DNA of 64,000 nt, taken from positions 378,279-442,278 of the IMG/VR virus record IMGVR_UViG_3300005613_000001; one strand, 5' to 3'. Shown here in pieces: positions 41,197-50,582 of this stretch (its first letter is position 1; every line of letters begins with the position of its first letter). This stretch comes from a virus. The notes below the pieces were generated by a model, which saw nothing but the letters and a program-made list of their open reading frames with translations, had not been told where the DNA came from and searched no databases. The position numbers were made by a program, and so were the translations under genes.

Positions 41197-41859
41197 ATGG
41201 GTGATCCGAGAAGAGGTAGAAAATATTTAACGCCAGCAGGCCAGCTTGTTGTCTTTCTGTATGCCAAGCGATTGGCCGCTGCCTGGGATGACCCCTATCA
41301 AGAAGAAGATGTAGTAGTTAAGCATATCGGCAAAGGGTACTCAGGCGAGCTTGAAGATATTCCTTTTCATTACTTGAAGCCTGTCCGTAAACGACGCCGA
41401 CCCCAAGCACTTCCTTCTGATCGCGGGGGTTATTCATGTCCGCATTGCAGGACTTCATTTCCTAATTATCGCGGCCCCGAAGTAGAATGCCCTGGCTGTG
41501 GAAGTATTGGGGAATCTTTTAAAGAGTGGCTACTTAATGAAATGGCAATGATTTCATTACCTCGCCCCTTGGCTACTGAAGATGGGGTTATTGATGCAAT
41601 TGATTTAAGATTAGAAGATTACCCTAAGAATACAGAAAAAGAGAAAACAAAGTTATCATTGCTTATGTTTAGAAGTCCATTTTGCGGCAAATTTCCCGGC
41701 TCTAGTAAATATTTCGTATTTGATGGTGAGGATTACACAATTGATATGCAACCACATCCTGATTACATACAATTGCCGGAAGATTGGTGGGAATTCGCCG
41801 TAGCTTATAGAAAAAACAAGGTTGTCAAGCGGCCAAGGAAGGCCCGCATTTATGATTGA
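41197..41859 (+). CDS. 220-aa zinc-ribbon protein with internal cargo-type motif
   Basis: N-terminal basic domain, zinc ribbon CPHCRTSFPN ... CPGCGS (about 81-104), then directly GESFKEWLLNEMAMISLP, an exact capsid-targeting-type string but internal, followed by a folded domain with YFVFDGEDYTIDMQPHPDY. Either a fusion of a zinc-ribbon gene and a cargo gene, or the motif is used internally. TATATA lies five bases before ATG. Confidence 0.55.
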   Translation: MGDPRRGRKYLTPAGQLVVFLYAKRLAAAWDDPYQEEDVVVKHIGKGYSGELEDIPFHYLKPVRKRRRPQALPSDRGGYSCPHCRTSFPNYRGPEVECPGCGSIGESFKEWLLNEMAMISLPRPLATEDGVIDAIDLRLEDYPKNTEKEKTKLSLLMFRSPFCGKFPGSSKYFVFDGEDYTIDMQPHPDYIQLPEDWWEFAVAYRKNKVVKRPRKARIYD

Positions 41860-42161
41860 GGTCCGAATATATGAGCCGGATCATCAAGTGCGTCAGGCGA
41901 TTTGCCTTGAAACTGCATGAATTTTATTTCTAATTGTCTAATTCTCTCCTTCACGGCATTTAACATCTTGTGAAGGTTTGAAGAGTCGGTCATTGCTCTT
42001 TGTACTCCTACTTCAAGCCTTCTAATAGCATAAGGCTCCTCAGGAGTTGATTTAACAGGAGGCGCAGTAGGAACTTTCATCCCAGCAGCCGGTGTTTGGC
42101 TTGGTAATTCTTCTGTGGGGCTGTCCCCTACGTTCTCTATAAAATCTCTAAAAGCACCCAT
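41850..42161 (-). CDS. 103-aa capsid-cargo candidate
   Basis: Starts MGAFRDFIENVGDSPTEELP, with the F-[KR]-[DE]-F core of the targeting motif. Pro/Thr-rich linker, then a coiled-coil-like helix (SSNLHKMLNAVKERIRQLEI). The ATG follows directly after the TAA of the intron-split fibre gene. Confidence 0.6.
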   Translation of the reverse strand: MGAFRDFIENVGDSPTEELPSQTPAAGMKVPTAPPVKSTPEEPYAIRRLEVGVQRAMTDSSNLHKMLNAVKERIRQLEIKFMQFQGKSPDALDDPAHIFGPQS

Positions 42162-43426
42162 TTAGCCACACCACCAGTGCCAATGTGTTAGCTGTATGTT
42201 CCCATACAGATCGGACTATCTCATCCCCGTAGGGCCGGGCGCTCTTGCTGGTAATTAAGAGGACTCTACCTCCCCAGTAGTCTCTGCACCTTCTTCCGGT
42301 GTACCGAAAGCTTGGCTCAGGGTTGCCCGTTCTGGGTTTTCCCTGAATTCACCCGATTTAACGTGGCCTATTTTATCTATTCACTTACTTGCTCTTCTGT
42401 AACCCAACATTTCATTAACCGTAGATAAGAGTCAGAATCTTCCATTACATCGGTATGGCGTGATCGTTTAAATAACAAAATTAACGTGTGCCACTCGCCC
42501 GCTGCCGGTAAATTCGCCCCTAATGCTGTGCTTACTTTCTCATACACTCTCAATTCTTCTGCATTCGTCAATTCAAAATCACCAACCGTTTCCAATTCAT
42601 ATCCACCACACTCTGCATAGCTCCACCAATAGGGGGCTGTGTTTAATAGTGTTCCCGATGGCGAACCATCAAATTCTTCTCTAAACGCCCCACCTTCCGC
42701 AGCATTTTCTGCACCAACGTTGGTCTTTAAAATATAAGTAGGAGCCCCAAGAACATAAGTAGTCCCATTGTGTTGGGCACATTCAAATACACAGAGGCGG
42801 TGACAAAAAGAGTGGTGACCATCTTCAGTGGGCGGATCAAGATTTGTCATCGCACGAATTAATTGTGGATGGCCCGAAAGTAGTGTCTCACCGTCTTCTG
42901 GCCCTGGCGTTATATCCGAACTTGCCTCATCAAGATCATCATAACTACAAACATCCTCGCCCCAAGTTCCATAATACCAAGATGCAATCAACCATTGAGT
43001 CCCATCTGATACAACATGCATCCCCACTGCTTGATTGGTGGTAGACCATTCTGCCAAACCATCTACAAGGAAACCTTCACTTTTGAGAGTCAAAGCCGCA
43101 GTAGAAGTATTGGCTCGTTTTATAACATATTCTTCCCCACTACACCCTCTAGGATCAGGCAAGTTAACAGTGGTAGCATCTTCAGATGTTACGACAATTA
43201 GATGGTCTTCAAAGGTCACATAAATAATGGTCACAGAAGACTCAACAACTCTAATTTCAAGCCCGTTTCTAAACTGAACGTGCTTATTGGCGGGACCACC
43301 AGTTTTGTTAACAGAGGCGGCTGGGCTATTCGCCTTGAGAACCTTATGCATGTCATCAAGAGTATAGCCTCTTAATTTACCTTCTGCCGAGCCGGGGCCT
43401 GTGCCTGTTGCTGATTGTGCGCCCAT
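42162..43426 (-). CDS. Fibre-like virion protein split by a group I intron
   Basis: Exon 1 (43426 to about 42402) encodes MGAQSATGTGPGSAEGKLRG, the same N-terminal motif as the 108- and 144-aa proteins, a beta domain with TVNLPDPRGCSGEEYVIKRA typical of phage fibre tips, and a C-terminal domain (GAFREEFDGSPSGTLLNTAP to LRLMKCW). Unspliced, it stops at 42377. Splicing after TTGGGT to GCACTGG would join exon 2 (42162-42180) in frame and give the end VHWWCG. Splice sites are inferred. Confidence 0.65.
42181..42401 (-). ncRNA. Self-splicing group I intron, about 221 nt, no ORF
   Basis: On the minus strand the conserved core is in order: P (GGTGAATTCAGGGAAAACCC, 42354-42335), Q (ACCCTGAGCCAAGC, 42323-42310), R (GTGCAGAGACTACTGG, 42289-42274) and S (GATGAGATAGTCCGA, 42225-42211). 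GACTA of R and TAGTC of S form P7. A P9 stem CTGTATG/CATACAG with GGAA loop is at 42209-42192. The 5' end TTGGGT|TA resembles the T4 td site, but the P1 guide pairing is only 3-4 bp, so boundaries are approximate. Confidence 0.88.
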
Positions 43427-43438
43427 TAAAATATATAT

Positions 43439-43960
43439 CTACTCGGTCAGCTTTCTATAAAGGCTAATCGGACTTTCTTTCCAATGTGCTGAGTTAATCC
43501 GCCCCGTTTGACTTATCATATCGCCTACATAGTGACTACAATGCATTCCAATTACTTCACGATTGACTAGCCAACCCCTTAAAGAATATGGTCTTCCAAT
43601 ATGTGAATTAGCATATTTCTTCATTTTGGCAAGCTCTTCCCCGGTATAGGGCACATCAGGCTGCACATAATACACTTCTAGGCTTCTACGAAATCTTTGA
43701 CGCCTAACTGTTTTTTCTAAATATGTGCTTAATAGTGTTCTTTGCACGCCACCTGGGGCTGCTTCGTAAGCCCAATGTCTGCCATCTTCATACAAAACAA
43801 TAGCCACATGACACATATGACTTCCTGTGTGTCTTGCAATGGGGCGAGAGAAGAATCCATTCTTAAAGAATATGACTGTTCCCTCTGCCATTTCCGCTGA
43901 AAAAACAGGTGTACAGAGTAGTACAAAAAATAAGAATAGAGATAAAACGATCCTGTTCAT
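43439..43960 (-). CDS. Secreted NlpC/P60-superfamily (YiiX-like) hydrolase
   Basis: 173 residues with signal peptide MNRIVLSLFLFFVLLCTPVF. The permuted papain-like layout shows HVAIVLYEDGRHWAYEAAPG (catalytic His region) then YANSHIGRPYSLRGWL and MHCSHYVGDMI with the likely nucleophile Cys. Such enzymes cut amide bonds in peptides, lipids or cell-wall stems. Exported; possible lysis or envelope role. Confidence 0.75.
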   Translation of the reverse strand: MNRIVLSLFLFFVLLCTPVFSAEMAEGTVIFFKNGFFSRPIARHTGSHMCHVAIVLYEDGRHWAYEAAPGGVQRTLLSTYLEKTVRRQRFRRSLEVYYVQPDVPYTGEELAKMKKYANSHIGRPYSLRGWLVNREVIGMHCSHYVGDMISQTGRINSAHWKESPISLYRKLTE

Positions 43961-43995
43961 AGCACTCCTTTACAAAATCCTCTACTAATATTTAT

Positions 43996-45312
43996 TCAGT
44001 TACAAACAATAATACAAGAATACCAAACACCATTTGATCCTTTTGCCATATCTGCGCCAAAGTAACGATGTTGTTTTGAAGCAACAGACCAATGACCTGG
44101 CGATTCTTTCCAACATTTAAACATTTCCCACCCTAAATCAAACATTGAATCATTTTCTTGTCGTTTCCATGATTCGGCACAAATCTCTGCTGTCTCTCTC
44201 CCTAAACCAGCATTCATAATCTCTTGAGAGCGTTTGTTGAAATTTTGATGTCCTTGTGTCCGAACTCTTGCTTGATATTCTGCGTGTTTTGTAGCTAATT
44301 CCATCAATAGTGGATGGGGTTCTGATTTACAAACATTAGCCCCCGGAAATTGCAGCCCCGCCTCTATAAGACCTTCTGATGTGTTGTGCAAGTCGGGCTT
44401 TGCATTATTTTCAAATGCTATTGGGGCCTCTTTCATAAAATATAACGCCGCCTCATAAGTTCTATTAAACTCATCTTTGATTTCATTATCTGAGGGGGGT
44501 CTTTGATGTGTGCCGAATTCAATAATAATTCCAAATGCACCTTGTCTATCTGCCCAATTGGCATCTAGAGTTGGCCCAGCAGATCCACCTCTAGTTCTAT
44601 AGCCTGACAAGTCGCCCATTTTCCCGCATATTCTTTTGTAGGCGTCTTTATTTGAAGGATATATAAATACCCTTCCATAAGAGTGCCCTGAGGCAAAGGC
44701 ATCAAATTCCTGTTTTTTAAAGAAATCTCTTAAATTTTGAATAGGCGTTACTGACTTTTTGTTGTCATAAAAATTCCTATTGGGATCAACCCCGTCTACG
44801 CTTCTACTATTGGGGTAACTATCGGGGGATATAACTGGAATAAACCACAGTTCTCTTGTATCTACAAGTTCTGTAATTTTTGCATCTTTCCCATAATTAT
44901 CTAGAATAGTTCCAATCCACCCCAATACAGTGCAGGTAGAAATAGGCTCATTACCATGAATACAACCCGACATCAAAACTTTGGGTTTGTCACCTGTTTT
45001 CATCTCATTGGTAATGCGAATATAAACTTGATCCTTATTTTTAGTTGTTTTCCCATAGGTTCCAATCTCAACTAAATCTTCCGCTTCTTTTTCCCACGCT
45101 TTTAATTGCTCCACTAATTGTGGATACTCCATAAAAGATGGGATAACAACCGAAATGTTGGGTTGTTGCGGCTCTTGAGGTTGAGTCAGTTCGGAAACTG
45201 CTCCCTCAAATTTCTTAAAGAGTTCTTCTACTGGTCTTTCTGTTGACGTGGAGTAGAAGAAGAGTGTAGATAGCACAAACAGTGCTATAAATAGAATAAC
45301 CTTCTTGTCCAT
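43996..45312 (-). CDS. Anchored M14 zinc carboxypeptidase fused to a CAP domain
   Basis: 438 residues. N-terminal TM/signal, linker, then M14 domain: zinc motif SGCIHGNEP (H-x-x-E), VDPNRNF, SGHSYGRVFIYPSN (third His) and catalytic Glu in IIIEFGTH. C-terminal 110 residues form a CAP/SCP-like domain: ATKHAEYQARVRTQGHQNF, CAESWKRQ, GWEMFKCWKESPGHW. M14 enzymes trim peptide or cell-wall stem termini. An AATAAATA element is at 45347-45354. Confidence 0.82.
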   Translation of the reverse strand: MDKKVILFIALFVLSTLFFYSTSTERPVEELFKKFEGAVSELTQPQEPQQPNISVVIPSFMEYPQLVEQLKAWEKEAEDLVEIGTYGKTTKNKDQVYIRITNEMKTGDKPKVLMSGCIHGNEPISTCTVLGWIGTILDNYGKDAKITELVDTRELWFIPVISPDSYPNSRSVDGVDPNRNFYDNKKSVTPIQNLRDFFKKQEFDAFASGHSYGRVFIYPSNKDAYKRICGKMGDLSGYRTRGGSAGPTLDANWADRQGAFGIIIEFGTHQRPPSDNEIKDEFNRTYEAALYFMKEAPIAFENNAKPDLHNTSEGLIEAGLQFPGANVCKSEPHPLLMELATKHAEYQARVRTQGHQNFNKRSQEIMNAGLGRETAEICAESWKRQENDSMFDLGWEMFKCWKESPGHWSVASKQHRYFGADMAKGSNGVWYSCIIVCN

Positions 45313-45370
45313 AACAAGTAATCCTTTACTAAAAATCCTTCCATGCTATTTATTGTTGATATCGAATAAA

Positions 45371-45402
45371 AAACCCGCCTCAAAATTAATTGAGGCGGGT
45401 TT
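45371..45402 (-). terminator. Terminator of the major capsid gene, copy 2 of the repeated element
   Basis: Stem AAACCCGCCTCA / TGAGGCGGGTTT then U-run on the minus strand. It is the reverse complement of the hairpin at 36531-36564. Both follow genes expected to be highly expressed. Confidence 0.88.
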
Positions 45403-45424
45403 AATTATTTTATGTAATCTACGA

Positions 45425-46900
45425 TTAGATCACGAAGTTTGCAATTGACAGACGGGCGTAGAACTTACTTCCTTCACGGAGCAACTTCTTACCGTAACGT
45501 GTCAAGATACCCTTCCTCGGGCAGAAGCTCTCGGGGTCCAACACAACCGGAGTTTGTGTCAGGGGCACGTATGGAAGGTAGAAGTAACCAGCGTCCATGT
45601 AGCTGTCACCCTTGTAACCCATAAGGATCTGGCCTTGTGGGAACAGAGGATCTTTGTACAGACGCCAACGGCTATTCACCGTACCAACGTACTGGATACC
45701 TAGAGAACTTGTGAAAGTCTCGGAAGGTGCAGGAGCGAAACCAGCGGTAGCTGTTTCAAAGATAGAAGCAACTTCAGGAGAAGTAACAAGCCAGTTACAT
45801 CCACCACGAAGAGTCTTTCTATGAACAACGTTACTGACTTCTACGATCTTCACGTAGAGGCTTTCATAACGCTCTTTAATTGTGTCACCCAAAGCGGTAT
45901 TGAAGTCCCAAGAAGCAACCGTACCAGCGTTGTTACGAAGGTCAGTAAGAACTTCTCGGTCAATTTCCAAGTTAATTTCTTGGGCCAAAACGGCTGTCAA
46001 TTCAGCTTCAGCGTCAAGGTTGTGCTGGCTACGAAGGTCTTGTTGAGCTTCATAGGACCAAACAGCCTTAAGCTTTCTTGTCTTGGCAGCGACTTCTTCG
46101 CTTTCCACGACTAAATTAATTTCGGGCAGATCAGGGTTGCATTCCATGTTATATTCATAGTTTGCGACAACAGAGTTGTCCCCAGGCCCGGCTCCCCCGC
46201 CACCAGTGTCAGACCACGCAATTACTAGCTCACCTGTGGTGAGGTCTAGCGAACTACCGGCTGCTAGTGGGGTATAATCAGGAGCACCAATAGCATTAAC
46301 GGTGAAAGTACCACTCTCATCGATGGCATACGTAGCAACTGCTGTAGCACCATCATAAATCGTACCTGTCATCGTTCCTGCCAAAATTGGCGTGTGTTCA
46401 AGCGGAGCGAAAACACTTGTCATATCTAAACCATCATCAGTGGAACTCGTCTCATTCTGGACGAACTGGTGAGAGTAGTAGATATCAAGGTTTGCATCAC
46501 CACTTGCCAACTGTTGAAGTGAATTCACATCGTCAGTTGGGTAGCCGCCATTATTATCAGCACCACGGGTTGCGCCCTTGTTGCTGCTGTAACGGAAGCG
46601 TAGGTAATAAACCAAACCAGTTGGGCCAAGCAATGGTTGTACGGATACAATCTTGTTAGCAATTAACTGGGGATAAATACGACGTACAAGCGGAATAGAA
46701 ATACGCTTGAACTGGGCAATGTCGCCCGTGTCGGTTGAAGTCTCGTTGAAAAGCATTTGGTTTTCAAGCATAACGGCAGTGTTCTTGCGAATGAATTCAT
46801 CATCCAGGTCGCCATCTACACTCTCAAGAAGACCAGTCTTTTCCCACTTGGCTTCACAAACTTTACTTTCATTCAAAAGTTTTGAATTACCACTAAACAT
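45425..46900 (-). CDS. Major capsid protein, T4 gp23-like
   Basis: 491 residues. N-terminal VKWEKTGLLE-like segment (here CEAKWEKTGLLESVDGDLDD), then FKRISIPLVRRIYPQLIANK and VQPLLGPTGLVYYLRFRY, which match gp23. A Gly/Thr beta insertion lies around residues 165-240, and NWLVTSPEVASIFETA and GYKGDSYMDAGYFYLPYVPL near the end are family hallmarks of the HK97 fold. Processed by the gp21-like protease upstream. Confidence 0.95.
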   Translation of the reverse strand: MFSGNSKLLNESKVCEAKWEKTGLLESVDGDLDDEFIRKNTAVMLENQMLFNETSTDTGDIAQFKRISIPLVRRIYPQLIANKIVSVQPLLGPTGLVYYLRFRYSSNKGATRGADNNGGYPTDDVNSLQQLASGDANLDIYYSHQFVQNETSSTDDGLDMTSVFAPLEHTPILAGTMTGTIYDGATAVATYAIDESGTFTVNAIGAPDYTPLAAGSSLDLTTGELVIAWSDTGGGGAGPGDNSVVANYEYNMECNPDLPEINLVVESEEVAAKTRKLKAVWSYEAQQDLRSQHNLDAEAELTAVLAQEINLEIDREVLTDLRNNAGTVASWDFNTALGDTIKERYESLYVKIVEVSNVVHRKTLRGGCNWLVTSPEVASIFETATAGFAPAPSETFTSSLGIQYVGTVNSRWRLYKDPLFPQGQILMGYKGDSYMDAGYFYLPYVPLTQTPVVLDPESFCPRKGILTRYGKKLLREGSKFYARLSIANFVI

Positions 46901-46917
46901 TGTTTAACCTCGCAATA

Positions 46918-47853
46918 TTATTTAACACCTGCAAGCTTTTTGATGGCGGCAAGGTCACCAAAACTCTCGCTCAGTGTGTCAGTTTCCTCTTGTTTGCTTT
47001 CTTTAACTACTTCCGGTTCGTCAAACTCAGCAATCAATTTTTCGTCTGTTACGACTTGTCCTCTCCCCGTTGCGCTCTCTGCTTTTTCAACTCTTTCATT
47101 CTGTTCTGAGATAACCTCTTTTTCCTTATCGGATTCTTTGGCTTCTCTATATTCTTTCAAGACCTGTGCGGCCTCGTTTAATTGTTCTTGCATCTTTGTG
47201 TTATCAGTAGAGATGCGGATATTACGCCCCTCCATGATCTTCACTTGTGCCTTCAGCTTATCAAGCTCTTGGCGAGCTTCGTCCAGCTTAGAGCTAGTAG
47301 CAAGTTGTGCTTCTTCTTCTGAGAGATAGTCGGAAGTGAGTTCAACAATCTTGTCAAGGACAACTTTATGCTCAGCCATACGTGGGTCATTAATAATGTC
47401 ACGTTTAGCTTGTTCATAAATTTCTTTACCCTTGTGCTGTAGGAATGCATCAACCTTATCAACGATATATTCTTTCATATCATTGAGTTTGGAATCATAC
47501 TCTTCCAACATTGTTGTCTCGATATCAGTATTCTTGCCCTTCTCTTCTTCAATCATCTTGTAGGCTTCTTCATACTGCTCTTCGAGCATCTTTTCAAACT
47601 CTTCTTTAAGAGCTTCTTTCCTCATCTCTTGGTCCTTAATAATGGCAACGGCTTCTTGATAGCCTTCGTAGGCAACTCGTTCCGCTTCCTCAAGCTCGGA
47701 AGAGAGATTTTTGTAGGCTTCTTCGAGATTTGCCTCATACTCGCCTTCGAGTTCCTTTTTGGCCTCTTCTACCATTTCTTGGACAACAGAAGCTACTTCA
47801 TTAGTTTGCTCTTCTGGTAATAACTGTTTTAGTGCTTCTAATAGCTTATCCAT
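46918..47853 (-). CDS. Prohead scaffold core protein, T4 gp22-like
   Basis: 311 residues, almost entirely charged coiled coil (EEAKKELEGEYEANLEEAYK and similar) with a short hydrophobic end FGDLAAIKKLAGVK. Size, position between the protease and capsid genes, and composition match gp22, which is degraded during head maturation. Overlaps the protease gene by eight bases. Confidence 0.88.
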   Translation of the reverse strand: MDKLLEALKQLLPEEQTNEVASVVQEMVEEAKKELEGEYEANLEEAYKNLSSELEEAERVAYEGYQEAVAIIKDQEMRKEALKEEFEKMLEEQYEEAYKMIEEEKGKNTDIETTMLEEYDSKLNDMKEYIVDKVDAFLQHKGKEIYEQAKRDIINDPRMAEHKVVLDKIVELTSDYLSEEEAQLATSSKLDEARQELDKLKAQVKIMEGRNIRISTDNTKMQEQLNEAAQVLKEYREAKESDKEKEVISEQNERVEKAESATGRGQVVTDEKLIAEFDEPEVVKESKQEETDTLSESFGDLAAIKKLAGVK

Positions 47854-48571
47854 CGATTAACCTCGCTTTAAATTCGGAAGTCTGTCTGTGTACAAGACCG
47901 CTCAATATAACAACTAAAGCATCTTTGTTGTTCTTATTATGTATGCTCGTAGCTTCATTTTTGGGCGGACTATTTTGTGGCGTAATAACTTCACGTTGAT
48001 TATTAGCCACTCGTTGTTGGAACGCAGCATAGGTAGAAGGATCAGCTACAGCGTCGAAAGTAATCAACTTATAGCTTTCGCCTATAATAAAAATACCTTC
48101 TTCGTTTACCTTTCCGTTACCAACTCCACGGGATGATATTCCCACGCGGATATCATCATCAATTAAACTCTTCAAAACTTTACCACAGGGAGTATTAAGA
48201 ATTTGACCCTCTCCCATCAAAGTGTTATTATCCCACCAAAGCTTGGTTACAACGTGAGAAGCTTCTTTAAAATGGATAATACTGTCCGTTGGGTGGTCAA
48301 GTTCCCCTAACAATCCCCTGTTGTTTACAGTTTCTTCAAGTCTTTTTAAGTTCGTGTCAAGGACATTATATGGATACATCCTTTTATTTTTGTTAACTGC
48401 CTCTGCTTCTTGGAATTTGCCTTTGAAAGTCATCAAAGACTTCTTCCCAACAGAAGCCGATTCATTCAATTCACACTCATTTAGCAAGAAACCAACATTT
48501 TCAACAAGAAGTCTATCGCTATACTCCTTGCCAGGAGTCGGATCATGCTCTACTAACAATAGAGGGTCCAT
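47846..48571 (-). CDS. Prohead core protease, T4 gp21-like
   Basis: 241 residues from ATG 48571 (AAGGAG five bases upstream). Conserved NKNKRMYPYNVLDTNLKRLE, catalytic His93 in LGELDHP and Ser in GISSRG (146-147) define the S80 family of herpes-like assemblin proteases. It would cleave scaffold, capsid and tagged internal proteins at [LI]-x-E. Its presence supports the cargo-tag proposal. Confidence 0.93.
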   Translation of the reverse strand: MDPLLLVEHDPTPGKEYSDRLLVENVGFLLNECELNESASVGKKSLMTFKGKFQEAEAVNKNKRMYPYNVLDTNLKRLEETVNNRGLLGELDHPTDSIIHFKEASHVVTKLWWDNNTLMGEGQILNTPCGKVLKSLIDDDIRVGISSRGVGNGKVNEEGIFIIGESYKLITFDAVADPSTYAAFQQRVANNQREVITPQNSPPKNEATSIHNKNNKDALVVILSGLVHRQTSEFKARLIDG

Positions 48572-48587
48572 ATACACTCCTTAAATG

Positions 48588-50420
48588 TTATTGGTCAATT
48601 ACTAAATCTTGCTCTTTACCCTTGTTCATCTTATAAGACTGAGGCGTTTCAGCCTTCGGAACGTAAGGATTCTGCAAGCTGGGCCATGTGTCGGAACCTT
48701 GATCTTGACCTAAGCCGCCTTCATGGTTCTTATCAACGCCGGGCTCACCCTTCATCGTATAATCACCAAATGGTTTCGGCACATACGGGTTCTGTAGGGA
48801 AGGATACGTCTCCGAATCGCCTACATTGCCGTAACTGCTATTTCTCATCTTACTAGCCAAACCGCCCTTATAATTCTTTCCATCACTAACGGGAGCTACA
48901 TCGCCCCAATCACCGGAGAAATCATTTTTAGGACTGTAAGGTACGCCAGCGTTCTGAGCCATCCTGGGATGGTCACCACTTGTGGTGATATGAACTTTAT
49001 TACTTGGATTCCACTCGCTCGTATCGAGATTGGTTTCCATTAAATATTGCACCCATTCGGCTACTGTTTCAGCCAAATCAACATCGGGTTCAATTTCACC
49101 TTCTACAACAGCGTGTAAGTCACGCAAGAATTCCTGAGCCTCTTCGGCCAGAATCTCATCACCATCTTTATTGGCCTGTGAATAAATTTCACCGACGACG
49201 GTGTAGAGATCATAGAAAACTTGCATTTCTACGCCAGCAGATTCGTCCAGTTCAGGATAGAACTGAGTTACAGCCTCTTGGAAGCATTCATATTCTTGAC
49301 AATCAGTTTGATTGGCAAGCCTAAGAATTTTATCAATACTTTCAGTATGGATTTCGTGGGCTGTTCTTAAAATTCCCTCTGCCATAAAATCGCAAATTTG
49401 GTCATCATAAGCAGAAACCCCTGCGGTTTCTAATGCTTCTTGAACAACCTTTGCGAGTTCAGATTGTGTCAGATAGACAACATTGGGCCATTGGGTAATA
49501 ATGCCTTCCAAAGATTCTTGCAAAGCATCTGAATCATCAAAAGCATTATGTCGTTTTAATTCTGCTACGGCCTTGCAGAAATCTGTGTTTTCAGCCAACC
49601 TCTTGCTACCGTCACGTAAGCACTTGACTTCGTGATTGAGCGTTTTCCAGTTAAAACTGAGAATTTTACCTTCATTGCGGACATTAATGGTAGGAATGCG
49701 AAGGGCAACTACATTACCCTTTTCATCGTGCTTGGCAACAGATTCTTTTAATGCCGGTCCCAAAGCTCTAAAATCAACATATTCTAATACGTTTTGAGCA
49801 GTGGTATTAATTTGATTAACAACTTCGGTAGCCATTTTCAGGCCAACCTTATGTCGTCTACGTTCCGCAGCCTGTCTCTCACGTCGCTTTTGAGCCGGAC
49901 CCTTTAGGCGTGCAGCCTTTTTTCGTCCTCGCAACATGGCAGCTTTACGTGCCCCAGAATAATGCTTTCTAGGCTTTTTCACTAGCTTCTTCTTAACGCC
50001 ATGCTTGGTCTCAACAGCCCTATAACGTGCATCTTCCATTTGTCTCTTAACAACTGGCAAGCCTACGTAATCGTCAAAAATTTCATGGGCCTTCGTTTCA
50101 TTGCCGTCTATTAATTCTTCAACAAGACTACGAAGGGTTCCTCGGGCATTTTGTCGTTCCTGTTCCTCGTCAACCACCAACTCCTCAATACCCTCTAAGG
50201 TGATTGCATCCTTATCCAGCGTATAGGACGCATAAATGTAGGTATCACTTAATGTTTCATAAAGAACGTGTGAATCGCCATAACAATGCAACGAAACGGC
50301 TTCTTGTTGTAATGCTTGGGCTAACACATCCTCTGCACCAACTAACTCTCGTTCGGCATTGGATAGTGATTCACTCTCGATCTTTCTAAATACATCAAAG
50401 TCAATTAGTTTTCGCTTCAT
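48588..50420 (-). CDS. 610-aa prohead or virion protein
   Basis: Starts MKRKLIDFDVFRKIESESLS after AAGGAG. A very basic stretch (KHGVKKKLVKKPRKHYSGAR and on to RRHKVGLK) lies near residues 160-195, a helical middle follows, and the C-terminal 120 residues hold two copies of a PSLQNPYVPK element with D/E-T before it. Position just before gp21 suggests a core or head component. No family recognised. Confidence 0.65.
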   Translation of the reverse strand: MKRKLIDFDVFRKIESESLSNAERELVGAEDVLAQALQQEAVSLHCYGDSHVLYETLSDTYIYASYTLDKDAITLEGIEELVVDEEQERQNARGTLRSLVEELIDGNETKAHEIFDDYVGLPVVKRQMEDARYRAVETKHGVKKKLVKKPRKHYSGARKAAMLRGRKKAARLKGPAQKRRERQAAERRRHKVGLKMATEVVNQINTTAQNVLEYVDFRALGPALKESVAKHDEKGNVVALRIPTINVRNEGKILSFNWKTLNHEVKCLRDGSKRLAENTDFCKAVAELKRHNAFDDSDALQESLEGIITQWPNVVYLTQSELAKVVQEALETAGVSAYDDQICDFMAEGILRTAHEIHTESIDKILRLANQTDCQEYECFQEAVTQFYPELDESAGVEMQVFYDLYTVVGEIYSQANKDGDEILAEEAQEFLRDLHAVVEGEIEPDVDLAETVAEWVQYLMETNLDTSEWNPSNKVHITTSGDHPRMAQNAGVPYSPKNDFSGDWGDVAPVSDGKNYKGGLASKMRNSSYGNVGDSETYPSLQNPYVPKPFGDYTMKGEPGVDKNHEGGLGQDQGSDTWPSLQNPYVPKAETPQSYKMNKGKEQDLVIDQ

Positions 50421-50527
50421 ATTATGACTCCTTAAGCCGATGTACATGATAATTAACTCGTATGGTCTATATATGGAAGTAGCGGAGTTTTCTATTAACC
50501 TTTTGAGGTAAAATTACAACCACTACT

Positions 50528-50535
50528 CATAAATA
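50528..50535 (+). promoter_or_regulatory. T4-late-like element CATAAATA
   Basis: One mismatch from TATAAATA, 48 nt before the ATG of a plus-strand cargo candidate. The region 50421-50582 contains no other recognisable element. Confidence 0.4.
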
Positions 50536-50582
50536 GCTACTAGTATTATTGTATGCAGCAACGCACAAAAAAGGGTTCATAA

